Source of the DNA: Streptomyces sp. adm13(2018)
GTDB lineage: Bacteria; Actinomycetota; Actinomycetes; Streptomycetales; Streptomycetaceae
Assembly (NCBI RefSeq): GCF_008042145.1
Contig: NZ_RDBH01000141.1
Location: 907,182 to 966,734, forward strand
DNA length: 59,553 bases
Direction of reading: 5' to 3'
Part shown: positions 7,657 through 16,706 of the stretch, one piece after another
Layout of the letters: each line of letters starts with the position of its first letter
Numbering within the stretch: position 1 is the first letter of the stretch
The notes under the pieces: generated by a model
Told to the model about the DNA's origin: nothing
Seen by the model: the letters and a program-made list of their open reading frames with translations, nothing else
The model's database searches: none
Position numbers and translations under genes: made by a program

Positions 7657-10600
7657 CTAACGCTCCTGGTTGTAGGTACTGCCCGGGCCGAGGCCCGATC
7701 CGTTCGTGTCCGTTCCCGCGCTGCGTCCCTGCTGGACCCCGCGGCGCAGGTTGCTCAACCTGCCCCGGACGTCCTCGGGTGCGCGGGAGACCTGGGGGCC
7801 GCCCTGCGGGGTCTGCTCGGCCGTGCCCTCGACCAGGTTGGCCTTCGGGACCCGGCGGGGAAGCCCGGACGAGGTGACCCCGCCCGCCTTCGGGTCCTTG
7901 AGCTTCCCGGCCCGCTGCCAGCGCTCGTCGTTGGTCGAGCGCCAGTCGTCGGTGGGGTCGGCTTCGTTCTGCTGCTGCTCCTGCGCCGGCTGCGCGGGCT
8001 TGGCCTGCTGCGGTGCCTGCTGCTGCGGCGCCCGCTGGGTCGGCGAGGCGACGCTGCCGCGGCGCGGCAGTCCGGCGTCGGTCAGTGCGTGGCCGGCGTC
8101 CGGGGCGGCACTCTGAGTCGGACCCGGACGGTCGAAGCCTACGCGCTCGGGGGCCTGTTCGGGAGCGCTCGGGGCAGATTCCGATTCCGCTCCGAACGGC
8201 TGCTGGTAGCCGCCCTGGTAAGCGCTCTGATCCTGCCAGTCTCCCTGGTGGGACTGGGTGTCGAACGCATTGCCGTACTGCTGGTGTTCGGTTCCCGGGG
8301 TCTCGTACGAGGCTTCCGCATAGCCCTGCTGCGGGTACGCCTCGTAGCCCTGCTGCGGGTAGCCGTAGCCGTCCTGCTGCTGCGGGAACCCGGCCGCGTA
8401 CTCCTGGCCGTACTCCTGCGACTGCTGGGGCTGCTGCGCCTGCTGCTGTCCGTACTCCTGCGCCGGGGCGAACGGGTCGGCCGGGTACTCCTGACCCTGC
8501 TGACCGTACTCCTGGCCCTGGCCGTACTGGCCGCCCTGCGGCTGGGCCTGCTGCCCGAACTCCTCCGACGGCTGCGCCTCGTCGCGGAAGAGCGGCCGGT
8601 CGCCACCCTGCGCCTGGGCCTCCAGGGCGGCGCGCCGCCCCTCGCGCTTCAGCGAGCGGTCGACCGGGTCGAGCGGGCGCTCCTCCTCGGCCGGCTGCTC
8701 GTAGCGCGAGTCGTCGAAGCCGAGGTCGGCGGCGGTCAGCATCGGCTGCTGCTGCGGCGGGGCGCTCTCGAAGGCGCTCTGCTGCTGTTGCTGCTGCTGC
8801 GGAATGATCTGCGAGACGGTGAAGTCGTCCTGGAGCGGCTGCTCGCCACCGCCACCGTGCGTGATCGCGTCCGGCAGCATGACCAGCGAGGTCGTCCCGG
8901 CCTGCTCGCCCGAGGGGCGGAGCTGGACCCGGATGCCGTGCCGGTCGGCGAGCCGGCCGACCACGAAGAGGCCCATGCGCTGCGAGACGGCCGCGTCCAC
9001 GGTCGGCGGGTTGGCCAGCTTGTGGTTGATGTCCGCGAAGTCCTCGGCGGTGAGGCCGATGCCCTTGTCGTGGATCTCGACCATCACGCGGCCGTCGGGG
9101 AGACGGGTCGCGGTCACGCGGACCTTGGTCTGCGGGGAGGAGAACGTGGTGGCGTTCTCCAGGAGCTCGGCGAGCAGGTGCACGAGGTCGGTCACGGCCT
9201 GGCCGTGGATCTCGGCCTCCGGCACGCCCGCCAGCTCGATGCGCTCGTACTGCTCCACCTCGGAGGAGGCGGCGCGCATCACGTCGACCAGCGGGACCGG
9301 CTGGTCCCAGCGGCGGCCGGGCTCCTCGCCGGCGAGGACGAGGAGGTTCTCGCCGTTGCGGCGCATACGGGTCGCCAGGTGGTCCAGACGGAAGAGGTTC
9401 TCCAGCTGGTCCGGGTCGGCCTCGTTGTTCTCCAGGTCGGTGATCAGGGTCAGCTGGCCCTCGATCAGCGACTGGTTGCGGCGCGAGAGGTTGGTGAAGA
9501 TCGCGTTGACGTTGCCCCGGAGCATGGCCTGCTCGGCGGCGAGCCGGACGGCCTCGCGGTGGACCTGGTCGAAGGCGCGGGCGACCTCGCCGATCTCGTC
9601 CTGCGTGTCGATGGGGATCGGCTCGACACGGGTGTCGACCCGGCCGGGCTCGGTGCGCGAGAGCTGGTCGACCAGCATCGGCAGGCGCTGCTCGGCGATG
9701 CCGAAGGCGGCGGTCCGCAGCTGCTGCATGGCGCGGCTCATCTGGCGGGCCATCATCCCGGCGAGGATGAAGGCGGCGAGCAGCGCGATGACGACGATGC
9801 CGCCGTTGACCCAGGCGTCCGTCTTGGCCTCGTCGGAGATCTTGGCGGCCTCGTCCACGGCCTTGTCGACCAGGGTCTTCTCGACCTCGGAGTAGCCCTC
9901 GAACTTGGCGGTGGCGATGGCGATCCAGGACTCGGCCGTGATGCCCTTCGCCTTGAGCGAGGCGAGGCCCTCGGGGTCCTTGGCGGTGCCGATCGCGGTG
10001 GCGGCGCCCGAGTAGACGGAGCCGTCCTTGCCCTTGGGCAGGTCCAGGCCGGCGGCCTGCATCTGCTTGGCGCCCGCGGCGGCCTTGCCCGCCATGACCT
10101 TCTTCAGCATCTCGACGTCCTCGGGCATACCACCGGAGGAGAACTCGCCGAGGGCGATCTGCTCCAGGTAGTTGTACGAGTTGAACGCCACGGACTGCTG
10201 GGCGAAGACCGACTCGGTACGGCTGGGCCGGACCAGGAGCTGGGTGCCGATGGAGCGCTGGAGGGACTCGGCGCCCTTGGCCAGCTGGATGGCGTAGACG
10301 CTGCGGCCGTAGGCCGTGACGTTGCCGGTGCCGAGGCCGAGCTCGTTGGAGAACTCGGTGAGGTAGTGCTGGACGCCGGTGTACTGGAGCTGCGTGTTCA
10401 CCGGGTCGAGGGAGCGGGTGTACGCGGCCTTGCGCAGCGCCTCCAGCTTCGGCTCCTCCTCGCGGAAGAGGTTCAGCCGGCGCTCCAGGCCCTGGCCCGA
10501 GGGCAGATCCTTGGCGGCCTCGTCGAACTTCACCTTGGCGGCGTCGGTCGCGGCGTACGCCCTGGTGACCTCGTCGCTCTTGCGGTCCTCGGCGGTCTTG

Positions 10601-10962
10601 GCCGCGAGCAGCGGGGCCGCGGTGAGGTCGCGCTCGTTGAGGAGGGCGGTGCTGTACTCCGAGGCGGCGCGCACGATGAGCGCCGTCTTCTCGGCGTCCT
10701 GCGCCTCCTGCCAGGTGTCGATCGCCCCCTTGACCTGGAAGCCGCCCATGACGAGGCCGACCAGCACGGGTATGCAGAGGATCGCGTTCAGCCTGGTGGG
10801 CACCCGCCAGTTGCGGGGCGAGAGCTTGCTGGAGCTGCCCGGGGCAGGGGCCACGGCGGGCTGCGTCACGGGCACGTCCGCGGGCGACATCGCCGTGCGC
10901 GACGGCGGGGTGAAGTTGCCCCGTGTCTCCTGCTCCGCGGAGCTTTCCTTGCTGCGCCTCAC
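7657..10962 (-). CDS. cvnA: Conservon sensor-kinase-like membrane protein CvnA (promoter-distal conservon)
   Basis: 1101 residues from GTG. One membrane segment lies near residue 55-75 and a second near 386-408 (GGIVVIALLAAFILAGMMA). They flank an extracytoplasmic helical region of the nitrate/nitrite-sensing (NIT) type. A HAMP-like linker and a HATPase_c domain follow (N-box LLAELLENATTFSSPQ, G-box EIHDKGIGL, then MGLFVVGRLADRHGI). The last 400 residues are Gln/Gly/Tyr/Pro-rich and disordered. The usual HisKA phospho-acceptor His box is not obvious, as is typical of CvnA. The ligand is unknown. It is the first gene of its conservon. Confidence 0.9.
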   Translation of the reverse strand: MRRSKESSAEQETRGNFTPPSRTAMSPADVPVTQPAVAPAPGSSSKLSPRNWRVPTRLNAILCIPVLVGLVMGGFQVKGAIDTWQEAQDAEKTALIVRAASEYSTALLNERDLTAAPLLAAKTAEDRKSDEVTRAYAATDAAKVKFDEAAKDLPSGQGLERRLNLFREEEPKLEALRKAAYTRSLDPVNTQLQYTGVQHYLTEFSNELGLGTGNVTAYGRSVYAIQLAKGAESLQRSIGTQLLVRPSRTESVFAQQSVAFNSYNYLEQIALGEFSSGGMPEDVEMLKKVMAGKAAAGAKQMQAAGLDLPKGKDGSVYSGAATAIGTAKDPEGLASLKAKGITAESWIAIATAKFEGYSEVEKTLVDKAVDEAAKISDEAKTDAWVNGGIVVIALLAAFILAGMMARQMSRAMQQLRTAAFGIAEQRLPMLVDQLSRTEPGRVDTRVEPIPIDTQDEIGEVARAFDQVHREAVRLAAEQAMLRGNVNAIFTNLSRRNQSLIEGQLTLITDLENNEADPDQLENLFRLDHLATRMRRNGENLLVLAGEEPGRRWDQPVPLVDVMRAASSEVEQYERIELAGVPEAEIHGQAVTDLVHLLAELLENATTFSSPQTKVRVTATRLPDGRVMVEIHDKGIGLTAEDFADINHKLANPPTVDAAVSQRMGLFVVGRLADRHGIRVQLRPSGEQAGTTSLVMLPDAITHGGGGEQPLQDDFTVSQIIPQQQQQQQSAFESAPPQQQPMLTAADLGFDDSRYEQPAEEERPLDPVDRSLKREGRRAALEAQAQGGDRPLFRDEAQPSEEFGQQAQPQGGQYGQGQEYGQQGQEYPADPFAPAQEYGQQQAQQPQQSQEYGQEYAAGFPQQQDGYGYPQQGYEAYPQQGYAEASYETPGTEHQQYGNAFDTQSHQGDWQDQSAYQGGYQQPFGAESESAPSAPEQAPERVGFDRPGPTQSAAPDAGHALTDAGLPRRGSVASPTQRAPQQQAPQQAKPAQPAQEQQQNEADPTDDWRSTNDERWQRAGKLKDPKAGGVTSSGLPRRVPKANLVEGTAEQTPQGGPQVSRAPEDVRGRLSNLRRGVQQGRSAGTDTNGSGLGPGSTYNQER

Positions 10963-11130
10963 TCGACCAACAACCTCTCGGCGTCGGCACCTACGTTGTG
11001 CCGGTGTTTCGTTCAGGGCCGTACTACTCGGGAGTTCATGAATTGCAGCACGTGAAGGGTGTCGGTTCCAAACAGTGGGACGCGGACGGTTTCACGGGCG
11101 TGTGCGTCGTATAAAACGGGCATAAAGAGC

Positions 11131-11154
11131 GAGCCCCGCCAAAAGACGGGGCTC
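11131..11154 (-). terminator. Rho-independent-type terminator between conservons
   Basis: GAGCCCCG and CGGGGCTC, with loop CCAAAAGA. Read on the minus strand, the hairpin is followed by GCTCTTTATG, a short T-rich tail. Confidence 0.75.
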
Positions 11155-11233
11155 AGGTGAGCGCAGCGACACCGATCGGATGCATCGGGTGTCCGGGGCG
11201 CCCCAATTCTCTGTCGAAACGTTATGAACACGC

Positions 11234-11264
11234 GGGCGGTCGTGTCGAACGACACAGACCGCCC
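11234..11264 (-). terminator. First hairpin after the promoter-proximal cvnD
   Basis: GGGCGGTCGTGTCG pairs with CGACAC-A-GACCGCCC (one bulged A). It starts 40 nt past the cvnD stop on the minus strand and forms a double terminator with 11131-11154. Confidence 0.65.
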
Positions 11265-11304
11265 CCGGGCGCGCTGGCACAGGACGACCGTCCAGGGCCT
11301 CCGC

Positions 11305-11886
11305 CTACTTCAGCCGGGCCATGAGGGCGTGCTCGACCAGGGTGATGAGCGCGCTCTTGGCGTCGGCGCGGTGGCGGGCGTCCGTGGTGATGATGGGGGT
11401 GCCGGGGCCGATCTGGAGGGCCTCGCGGACCTCCTCCGGCTGGTACGGCTGGCTGCCGTCGAAGCCGTTGAGGGCGATGACGAACGGCAGGCCGCTGTTC
11501 TCGAAGTAGTCGACGGCCGGGAAGCAGTCGGCGAGCCGGCGGGTGTCGACGAGGACGACGGCGCCGATGGCGCCGCGGACCAGGTCGTCCCACATGAACC
11601 AGAAGCGGTCCTGACCGGGCGTACCGAAGAGGTACAGGATCAGGTCCTGGTCCAGGGTGATGCGGCCGAAGTCCATGGCGACGGTCGTCGTCGTCTTGCC
11701 ACCGGTGTGCGTGAGGTCGTCGATGCCCGCGGACGCGGACGTCATCACGGCCTCGGTGCGCAGCGGGTTGATCTCAGAGACGGCGCCGACGAACGTGGTC
11801 TTGCCCACGCCGAAGCCACCCGCCACCACGATCTTCGCGCTGGTGGTCGACCGAGCAGCACCGCCGCTAGAGCTTGCGAAGTCCAC
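11305..11886 (-). CDS. cvnD: Conservon GTPase-like protein CvnD (promoter-proximal conservon)
   Basis: 193 residues, almost identical to the CvnD at 6027-6608. The visible changes are D/G and K/T near the HTG(D/G)KKT-type stretch, A/S in NGFDG(A/S)QPY, D/G in IGP(D/G)TP and the last residue R/K. The P-loop GGFGVGKTTFVGA is intact. It is coupled to cvnC by a 20-nt overlap, exactly as in the sister operon. Nucleotide identity is also very high across the whole gene, while the neighbouring cvnC genes differ clearly, which suggests recent homogenisation. Confidence 0.92.
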   Translation of the reverse strand: MDFASSSGGAARSTTSAKIVVAGGFGVGKTTFVGAVSEINPLRTEAVMTSASAGIDDLTHTGGKTTTTVAMDFGRITLDQDLILYLFGTPGQDRFWFMWDDLVRGAIGAVVLVDTRRLADCFPAVDYFENSGLPFVIALNGFDGSQPYQPEEVREALQIGPGTPIITTDARHRADAKSALITLVEHALMARLK

Positions 11887-12271
11887 TGAGCACCCTTTCG
11901 AGCAGAGTCACGTCCGGCGTGCCGCCGGTCTCTCCGTTGCCCGGCTGGTGGATCGCCACCATGCCGGCCTCCGCCAGGTCGGCGACGAGGATGCGGGCGA
12001 CGCCGAGCGGCATCGACAGCAGCGCCGACACCTCGGCCACCGACTTGACCTCACGGCACAGGTGGCAGATGCGCTGGTGTTCCGGGAGGAGCGTGGCGAG
12101 GTGCGCCGGGTCGGCCGTGGTGCTGACCAGCGCCTCGATGGCGAGCTGGTAGCGCGGCCGGGTCCGGCCGCCGGTCATCGCGTACGGACGCACCAGCGGC
12201 TGGTCGCCCTCGTGCCCGTACTCGTCGACTGAGGAGCCGTACGGATCGTGAGAGGCGGGGGGCGGGGTCAT
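11867..12271 (-). CDS. cvnC: Conservon DUF742 protein CvnC (promoter-proximal conservon)
   Basis: 134 residues from ATG at 12271, chosen for the GGAGG that sits just before it. A longer open frame to 12490 lacks a ribosome site and would run into cvnB. The N-terminal disordered stretch (about 35 residues) is shorter than in the sister CvnC. The DUF742 core is present: PLVRPYAMTGGRTRPRYQ, EHQRICHLCREVKSVAEVS, VARILVADLAEAGMVAIHQP, LLERVLSGLRKL. The CHLC pair is CRLC in the sister copy, so two cysteines are conserved between the paralogues. Likely an adaptor between CvnA/B and CvnD. Confidence 0.91.
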   Translation of the reverse strand: MTPPPASHDPYGSSVDEYGHEGDQPLVRPYAMTGGRTRPRYQLAIEALVSTTADPAHLATLLPEHQRICHLCREVKSVAEVSALLSMPLGVARILVADLAEAGMVAIHQPGNGETGGTPDVTLLERVLSGLRKL

Positions 12272-12365
12272 GAATCCTCCGGGCGTGACAGCAAGCCTTC
12301 TGCCGTCTGACGTCTGATGGGGCCGGTGGGGGGCCGGGTGGGGCGGCCGGACGGATAACGGTGCC

Positions 12366-12393
12366 AGGGCGGTACGGAGGGGCGTACCGCCCT
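12366..12393 (-). other. Intra-operon hairpin between cvnB and cvnC
   Basis: AGGGCGGTACG (12366-12376) pairs perfectly with CGTACCGCCCT (12383-12393) across a 6-nt loop, in the 166-nt cvnB-cvnC gap. It is equivalent in position to the hairpin at 7186-7217 but differs in sequence. Confidence 0.7.
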
Positions 12394-12437
12394 GTCGTTC
12401 GGTCGTGCGGTGAGGTCGTGTCCGGGGGGCGGACCGG

Positions 12438-12860
12438 TCAGTGGAGCAGGCTTCCCTGGAGCTCCGCGCGGAGATCCGGGGTGAGGACACTGCCGGCCCG
12501 GTCGACCAGCAGCGTCATCTCGTAGCCCACGAGGCCGATGTCGCACTCGGGGTGTGCGAGCACGGCCAGCGAGGAACCGTCGGAGACCGACATGAGGAAG
12601 AGGAAGCCTCGCTCCATCTCCACCACGGTCTGCGCGACGGGGCCCCCCTCGAAGATCCGGGACGCGCCCGCGGTCAGCGAGGTCAGTCCGGACGCGACCG
12701 CCGCCAGCTGGTCGGCGCGGTCACGGGGGAATCCTTCGGACATGGCAAGCAGGAGTCCGTCGGCGGAGACCACCACCGTGTGGGACACCCCGGGGGTGTT
12801 GTCCACGAAGTTGGTGATCAACCAGTTCAGATTCTGCGCCGCCTGGCTCATCGCGTTCAA
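12438..12860 (-). CDS. cvnB: Conservon roadblock/LC7 protein CvnB (promoter-proximal conservon)
   Basis: 140-residue roadblock/LC7 protein, close to the sister CvnB over its whole length. The best-placed start is TTG at 12860, directly after the cvnA stop with AGGAG 6 nt upstream; this gives MNAMSQAAQ. ATG at 12851 gives MSQAAQ and would sit 15 nt from AGGAG. It contains NFVDNTPGVSHTVVVSADG and the C-terminal ELQGSLLH. The role is as for other CvnB proteins: a dimeric adaptor linking the sensor to the GTPase. Confidence 0.91.
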   Translation of the reverse strand: MNAMSQAAQNLNWLITNFVDNTPGVSHTVVVSADGLLLAMSEGFPRDRADQLAAVASGLTSLTAGASRIFEGGPVAQTVVEMERGFLFLMSVSDGSSLAVLAHPECDIGLVGYEMTLLVDRAGSVLTPDLRAELQGSLLH

Positions 12861-15800
12861 CTAACGCTCCTGCTGATGGTTCGGACCGAGGTGGATGCTA
12901 CCCGTGGTCGAGTTGCCCGCCTGCCGGCCCTGCTGGATGCCGCGGCGCAGATTGGTCAGCCGGCCGCGGACGTCGTCGGGTGCACGCGAGACCTGGGGGC
13001 CGGCCGTGTGGGCCTGCTCCTGTGCGGTCCCGGGTACGAGGTTGGCCTTCGGCACGCGCCGGGGGAGGCCGGAGGTGGTGACGCCGCCGGCCGCGGGCTT
13101 GCGGACCCGCTCGGCCTGGCGCACCAGCTCGTCGTTGGGCGAGGTCCGCCAGGCGGCCCCGCCGTTCTGGTCACCGGCCGGACGCTGTGCCGGAGCGGAG
13201 GGCTGCTGCGGCGCGGCCGGGGCCTGCGCCTGCTGCTGCTGGGCCTGCTGCTGTGCCTGAGCCTGCTGCTGGGCCTGCTCCTGCTGGAACCAGTTGGTCT
13301 CCAGCGTGTCGTACAGCGGCGTACGGCCGTCACCGGTACCCGCCGGCGGCAGGGCCTCCGGACGGCGCGGCTGCTGGAGCTGCGGCTGGCCCTGGGGCTG
13401 CCGGCCCTGCGGCTGGACCGGCTCCGGGCGCGGGGCGCCGAAGTCGCCGCCGGTCCGCTGGCGCGGCGCGGGCGCCTGGCCGGCCTGGGGTGCCTGCTGC
13501 TGTGCCTGCGGGACGTACGGCTGCCGGCCGAACTGCTGCTGCTGGCCGCCCTGGTAGCCCTGCTGCTGGGGGGCCTGCTGCGGGGTCTGCTGGGGGCCGC
13601 CGAAGTCGGGCCGGGCGAACTGGCCGGTGGAGCCGGGGCCCTGCGGCGCGCCGAAGTCGGGGCGCGGGAACTGCGCGGTGGACGCCGGGTCCTGCGCGCC
13701 GCCCTGGTACGCCTGCGGCTGCTGTTGCGGCACCTGCTGCTGCGGGGCCTGGGGGCGGCCCTGCTGCTGCGGCGCGCCGAAGTCGGGACGCGGGAACTGG
13801 CCGGTGGAACCGGGGCCCTGGGGAGCCGGGAACGAACCGGTCGTCTCCGGGTCCTCGTGACCGCGCGGCGCGTCGAGCGGGCTCATCTCCTGCTGCGGGC
13901 GGCGGACCGGCTGCTGGGCCTGGTCGTTGCCCCAGCTCGCCGCCTGCGGCCGCTGCTGCTGGGGGGTGCCCCCCGGCAGTTCGGCGCGCGGGAACTCGTA
14001 TCCGCCGGTCGGCTGGCCGCCCTGGGCGGGGCCCTGTGCCTGCGGAGCGCCGGGTCCGGCCTGCGGGCCGGAGCGGCTGCCCCAGACGTCCGTACGGGAC
14101 GGGATGGCGCTCGCGGCGCCGCCGATGAGACCACCGCCGCCGGGGCCCGGACGGAGCGGGTCGCCGCCCTGCGGGGCCTGCGGGCCCTGCGGGTTCTGGG
14201 GGACCTGCGGCAGCTGACCGGTCCGGTCGAGCGAGGCGTTCTGCGGCTGCGGGGACTGCGGGGCGCCCTGCGGGCCGCCGCCGAGCGGGGCACCGTCGCG
14301 GGCGGGCAGCGCGGGGCGGGGACCGCCCGTACCGACCTGGCCGCGCGGCGCACCGGTGCCGAGCCGGCCGGCCGCCGAGGACGGCGGACCGCCCTGGCCC
14401 GGGCGTCCGCCGGGGCCGCCGGCCGCGCCGGGACCGGCGGGAAGCCGACCGCCGGGGGCGGTGGCGCCGGGCGGCATCGCGCCCTGGCCGCCGGCACCCT
14501 GCTTGGGCATCGGCTTCTTGCCGCCCTGGGCGACGTCGACCGGCAGCATGACGAGCGCGGTGGTGCCGCCCGAGTCCGAGGGGCGCAGCTGGATGCGGAT
14601 GCCGTGTCGCAGGGACAGGCGGCCGACCACGAAGAGGCCCATGCGGCGGGAGACGGAGACGTCCACGGTGGGCGGCGAGGCGAGCCGCTCGTTGATCGCG
14701 GCGAGGTCCTCGGGGGAGAGGCCGATGCCGGTGTCGTGGATCTCGACGAGGACGCGGCCGTCGGGCAGCGCGTGGCCGGTGACCCGGACCTTGGTCTGCG
14801 GCGAGGAGAACGAGGTGGCGTTCTCCAGCAGCTCGGCGAGGAGGTGGACGAGGTCGTTGACGACCCGGCCGGCGACCTCGGTCGCGGGGACCGAGGCGAG
14901 TTCGATGCGCTCGTACTGCTCCACCTCGGAGGCGGCGGCACGGAGGACGTCGACCAGCGGGACCGGGCGGGTCCAGCGACGGCCCGGCTCCTCACCGGCG
15001 AGGACGAGGAGGTTCTCACCGTTACGGCGCATACGCGTCGCGAGGTGGTCGAGCTTGAAGAGCGAGGACAGCTGGTCCGGGTCGGCCTCGCGCGACTCCA
15101 GCTCGGAGATGAGCGAGAGCTGTCGCTGGATGAGGCCCTGGGAACGGCGCGAGAGGTTGGTGAACATCGCGTTGACGTTGCCCCGGAGGAGGGCCTGCTC
15201 GGCGGCGAGTCGGACGGCCTCGCGGTGCACGTCGTCGAAGGCCGCGGCCACCTGGCCGATCTCGTCCCGGGAGTGCACACCGACGGACTCGACGGAGGTG
15301 TCGACGTCCTGCGGGTCGGACTCGGAGAGCTGCTTGACGAGCTCGGGCAGGCGTTCCTGGGCGACCTTGGTCGCGGTGTCCTGGAGTCGGCGCAGCGAGC
15401 GGATCATGGACCGGGCCACGACGAAGGCGCCGATGAGGGAGACGCCGAGGACGAGGAGGATCAGCGCACCGTTGACGATGGCGTCCCGCTGCGACTCCTG
15501 GCGGAGTTCACGGGCCAGGCTCTCCATGTCGCCGAGCAGACCGCGCTCGATGCGGTTCATGGTGGCGATCTTGGTGCCGTACTCGTCGGTGAAGTTGAGG
15601 TGGCCGCGCGGGGTGGTGGACCGCTCCATGGCGCCGTCCATGTTGAGGACGCGCTCGGCGTACTTCTCGGCGGCGGTGATCGAGGGGTTGCCGCTGTTCA
15701 GGGAGGCGAGCCGCTCGGTGGCGTCGCCGCCGGTCGACTCGTAGATCGCCTGGAAGGACTGGAGTTCACGGCCCTCGGAGTTGAGCGCGGCCTCGGCGTA

Positions 15801-16706
15801 GAGGCGGTCACCCTGCTGGATCTTGCCCTTGGTCCGGTCGCTCGGCGGCAGCGCGGAGGCGATGATCGCCTGCTGGATGGAGGCGTACTCCTTGGCGGAC
15901 GAGAACGCGGCGAGCGCGCGGGTCCGCTTGATCATCTCGGGGTTGCTGGTCGCCTGGGCCATGTCCTGGGACAGGCTGAGCAGGGAGCGGATGAGACGGC
16001 TGTACGCCTCGACCGTCACCGAGTGGGAGACGCCTTCCTCGTACGCGTTGCTCCGGATCGTGTGCAGACCGCTGACCTGCGAGGCGATCTGGTTGACGTT
16101 CTGCCGGATGCTGCGCAGCGCCTCGTCGCCCTCGGTGGCCGGGATGGCCTCCGTGGCCTGGAGGAATGCCTTGTACTCGAGGTCCGTCTTCCGGCGCGGG
16201 TTGGCGACCTGGTAGTCGCTGACCGGGCGGGCGTTGGAGAGGGGCCCCGCGGAGAGGTCCCGCTCGGACTGGAGGGCCTGCGCGAGGTCGGTGGCCTCGC
16301 GGGTCAGCTTGGTGAGCAGCTGCATGTGGTCGAGCTGCTCCATGTCCTGGAGCGACTCGCTGATGCGGATGCCGCCCAGGGTGGTCGCGGCGACCACGGG
16401 GAGGGTGAGGAGCGCGACCAGGCGCGTGGAGATGCGCCAGTTGCGCAGGGCTATTCGAGGTCCGACCTCGTTCTCGGCCCGGGCCTTGGGGGGTGTGTCG
16501 GTCGGCTCGGCGGAGCCGGCCGCGGCGCTCGTGCGCCTGCCGCCGTCACCGGCGTCGCCGGACGGGCCCTGACCCTGGTTCGGGGTGTGCGGGGCCGAGG
16601 GACCGCGGTCGGTCCCGGCACGCGGTTCCTGCTCCGCCGGAGCATCCGCTCGGCCCTGACGGGCCTGGGGAGACCCCGAGCCATCCCTCTTGAAACGTCC
16701 CTGCAC
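12861..16706 (-). CDS. cvnA: Conservon sensor-kinase-like membrane protein CvnA (promoter-proximal conservon)
   Basis: 1281 residues from GTG. The disordered N-terminus (about 95 residues) is followed by a membrane segment near 97-117 and an extracytoplasmic helical NIT-type region. A second membrane segment lies near 410-432 (NGALILLVLGVSLIGAF), then a HAMP linker. The HATPase_c domain has LLAELLENATSFSSPQ, EIHDTGIGLSPEDL and MGLFVVGRLSLRHGI. The last 550 residues are a Pro/Gln/Gly-rich tail with repeated PRPDFGAPQ-type units ending in LGPNHQQER. The sister CvnA also ends in QER. It heads the operon and is divergent from the gene at 17203. Confidence 0.9.
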   Translation of the reverse strand: MQGRFKRDGSGSPQARQGRADAPAEQEPRAGTDRGPSAPHTPNQGQGPSGDAGDGGRRTSAAAGSAEPTDTPPKARAENEVGPRIALRNWRISTRLVALLTLPVVAATTLGGIRISESLQDMEQLDHMQLLTKLTREATDLAQALQSERDLSAGPLSNARPVSDYQVANPRRKTDLEYKAFLQATEAIPATEGDEALRSIRQNVNQIASQVSGLHTIRSNAYEEGVSHSVTVEAYSRLIRSLLSLSQDMAQATSNPEMIKRTRALAAFSSAKEYASIQQAIIASALPPSDRTKGKIQQGDRLYAEAALNSEGRELQSFQAIYESTGGDATERLASLNSGNPSITAAEKYAERVLNMDGAMERSTTPRGHLNFTDEYGTKIATMNRIERGLLGDMESLARELRQESQRDAIVNGALILLVLGVSLIGAFVVARSMIRSLRRLQDTATKVAQERLPELVKQLSESDPQDVDTSVESVGVHSRDEIGQVAAAFDDVHREAVRLAAEQALLRGNVNAMFTNLSRRSQGLIQRQLSLISELESREADPDQLSSLFKLDHLATRMRRNGENLLVLAGEEPGRRWTRPVPLVDVLRAAASEVEQYERIELASVPATEVAGRVVNDLVHLLAELLENATSFSSPQTKVRVTGHALPDGRVLVEIHDTGIGLSPEDLAAINERLASPPTVDVSVSRRMGLFVVGRLSLRHGIRIQLRPSDSGGTTALVMLPVDVAQGGKKPMPKQGAGGQGAMPPGATAPGGRLPAGPGAAGGPGGRPGQGGPPSSAAGRLGTGAPRGQVGTGGPRPALPARDGAPLGGGPQGAPQSPQPQNASLDRTGQLPQVPQNPQGPQAPQGGDPLRPGPGGGGLIGGAASAIPSRTDVWGSRSGPQAGPGAPQAQGPAQGGQPTGGYEFPRAELPGGTPQQQRPQAASWGNDQAQQPVRRPQQEMSPLDAPRGHEDPETTGSFPAPQGPGSTGQFPRPDFGAPQQQGRPQAPQQQVPQQQPQAYQGGAQDPASTAQFPRPDFGAPQGPGSTGQFARPDFGGPQQTPQQAPQQQGYQGGQQQQFGRQPYVPQAQQQAPQAGQAPAPRQRTGGDFGAPRPEPVQPQGRQPQGQPQLQQPRRPEALPPAGTGDGRTPLYDTLETNWFQQEQAQQQAQAQQQAQQQQAQAPAAPQQPSAPAQRPAGDQNGGAAWRTSPNDELVRQAERVRKPAAGGVTTSGLPRRVPKANLVPGTAQEQAHTAGPQVSRAPDDVRGRLTNLRRGIQQGRQAGNSTTGSIHLGPNHQQER

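Larger units (their letters stand above)
10963..11304. other. Gap between the two conservons
   Basis: 342 nt without a convincing gene. On the minus strand it holds two terminator-like hairpins for the upstream conservon (11234-11264 and 11131-11154). About 170 nt of leader/promoter for the downstream cvnA follow and include the palindrome TTCATGAA at 11035-11042. No clear -35/-10 pair was identified. Confidence 0.6.

Noticed and set aside
7336..11055. Long plus-strand open frame opposite the first cvnB-cvnA
   Set aside because: Leu/Arg/Val-rich mirror of the CvnA coding strand; no plausible start or domain.
11013..11255. Possible 80-residue protein between the conservons (minus strand)
   Set aside because: It spans two terminator hairpins, has no ribosome site or high-GC third positions, and ends in the downstream cvnA leader.
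13150..14500. Repeats in the cvnA tail as a possible CRISPR or minisatellite
   Set aside because: They are in-frame codons for Gln/Pro/Gly-rich repeats with no uniform spacing or unique spacers.
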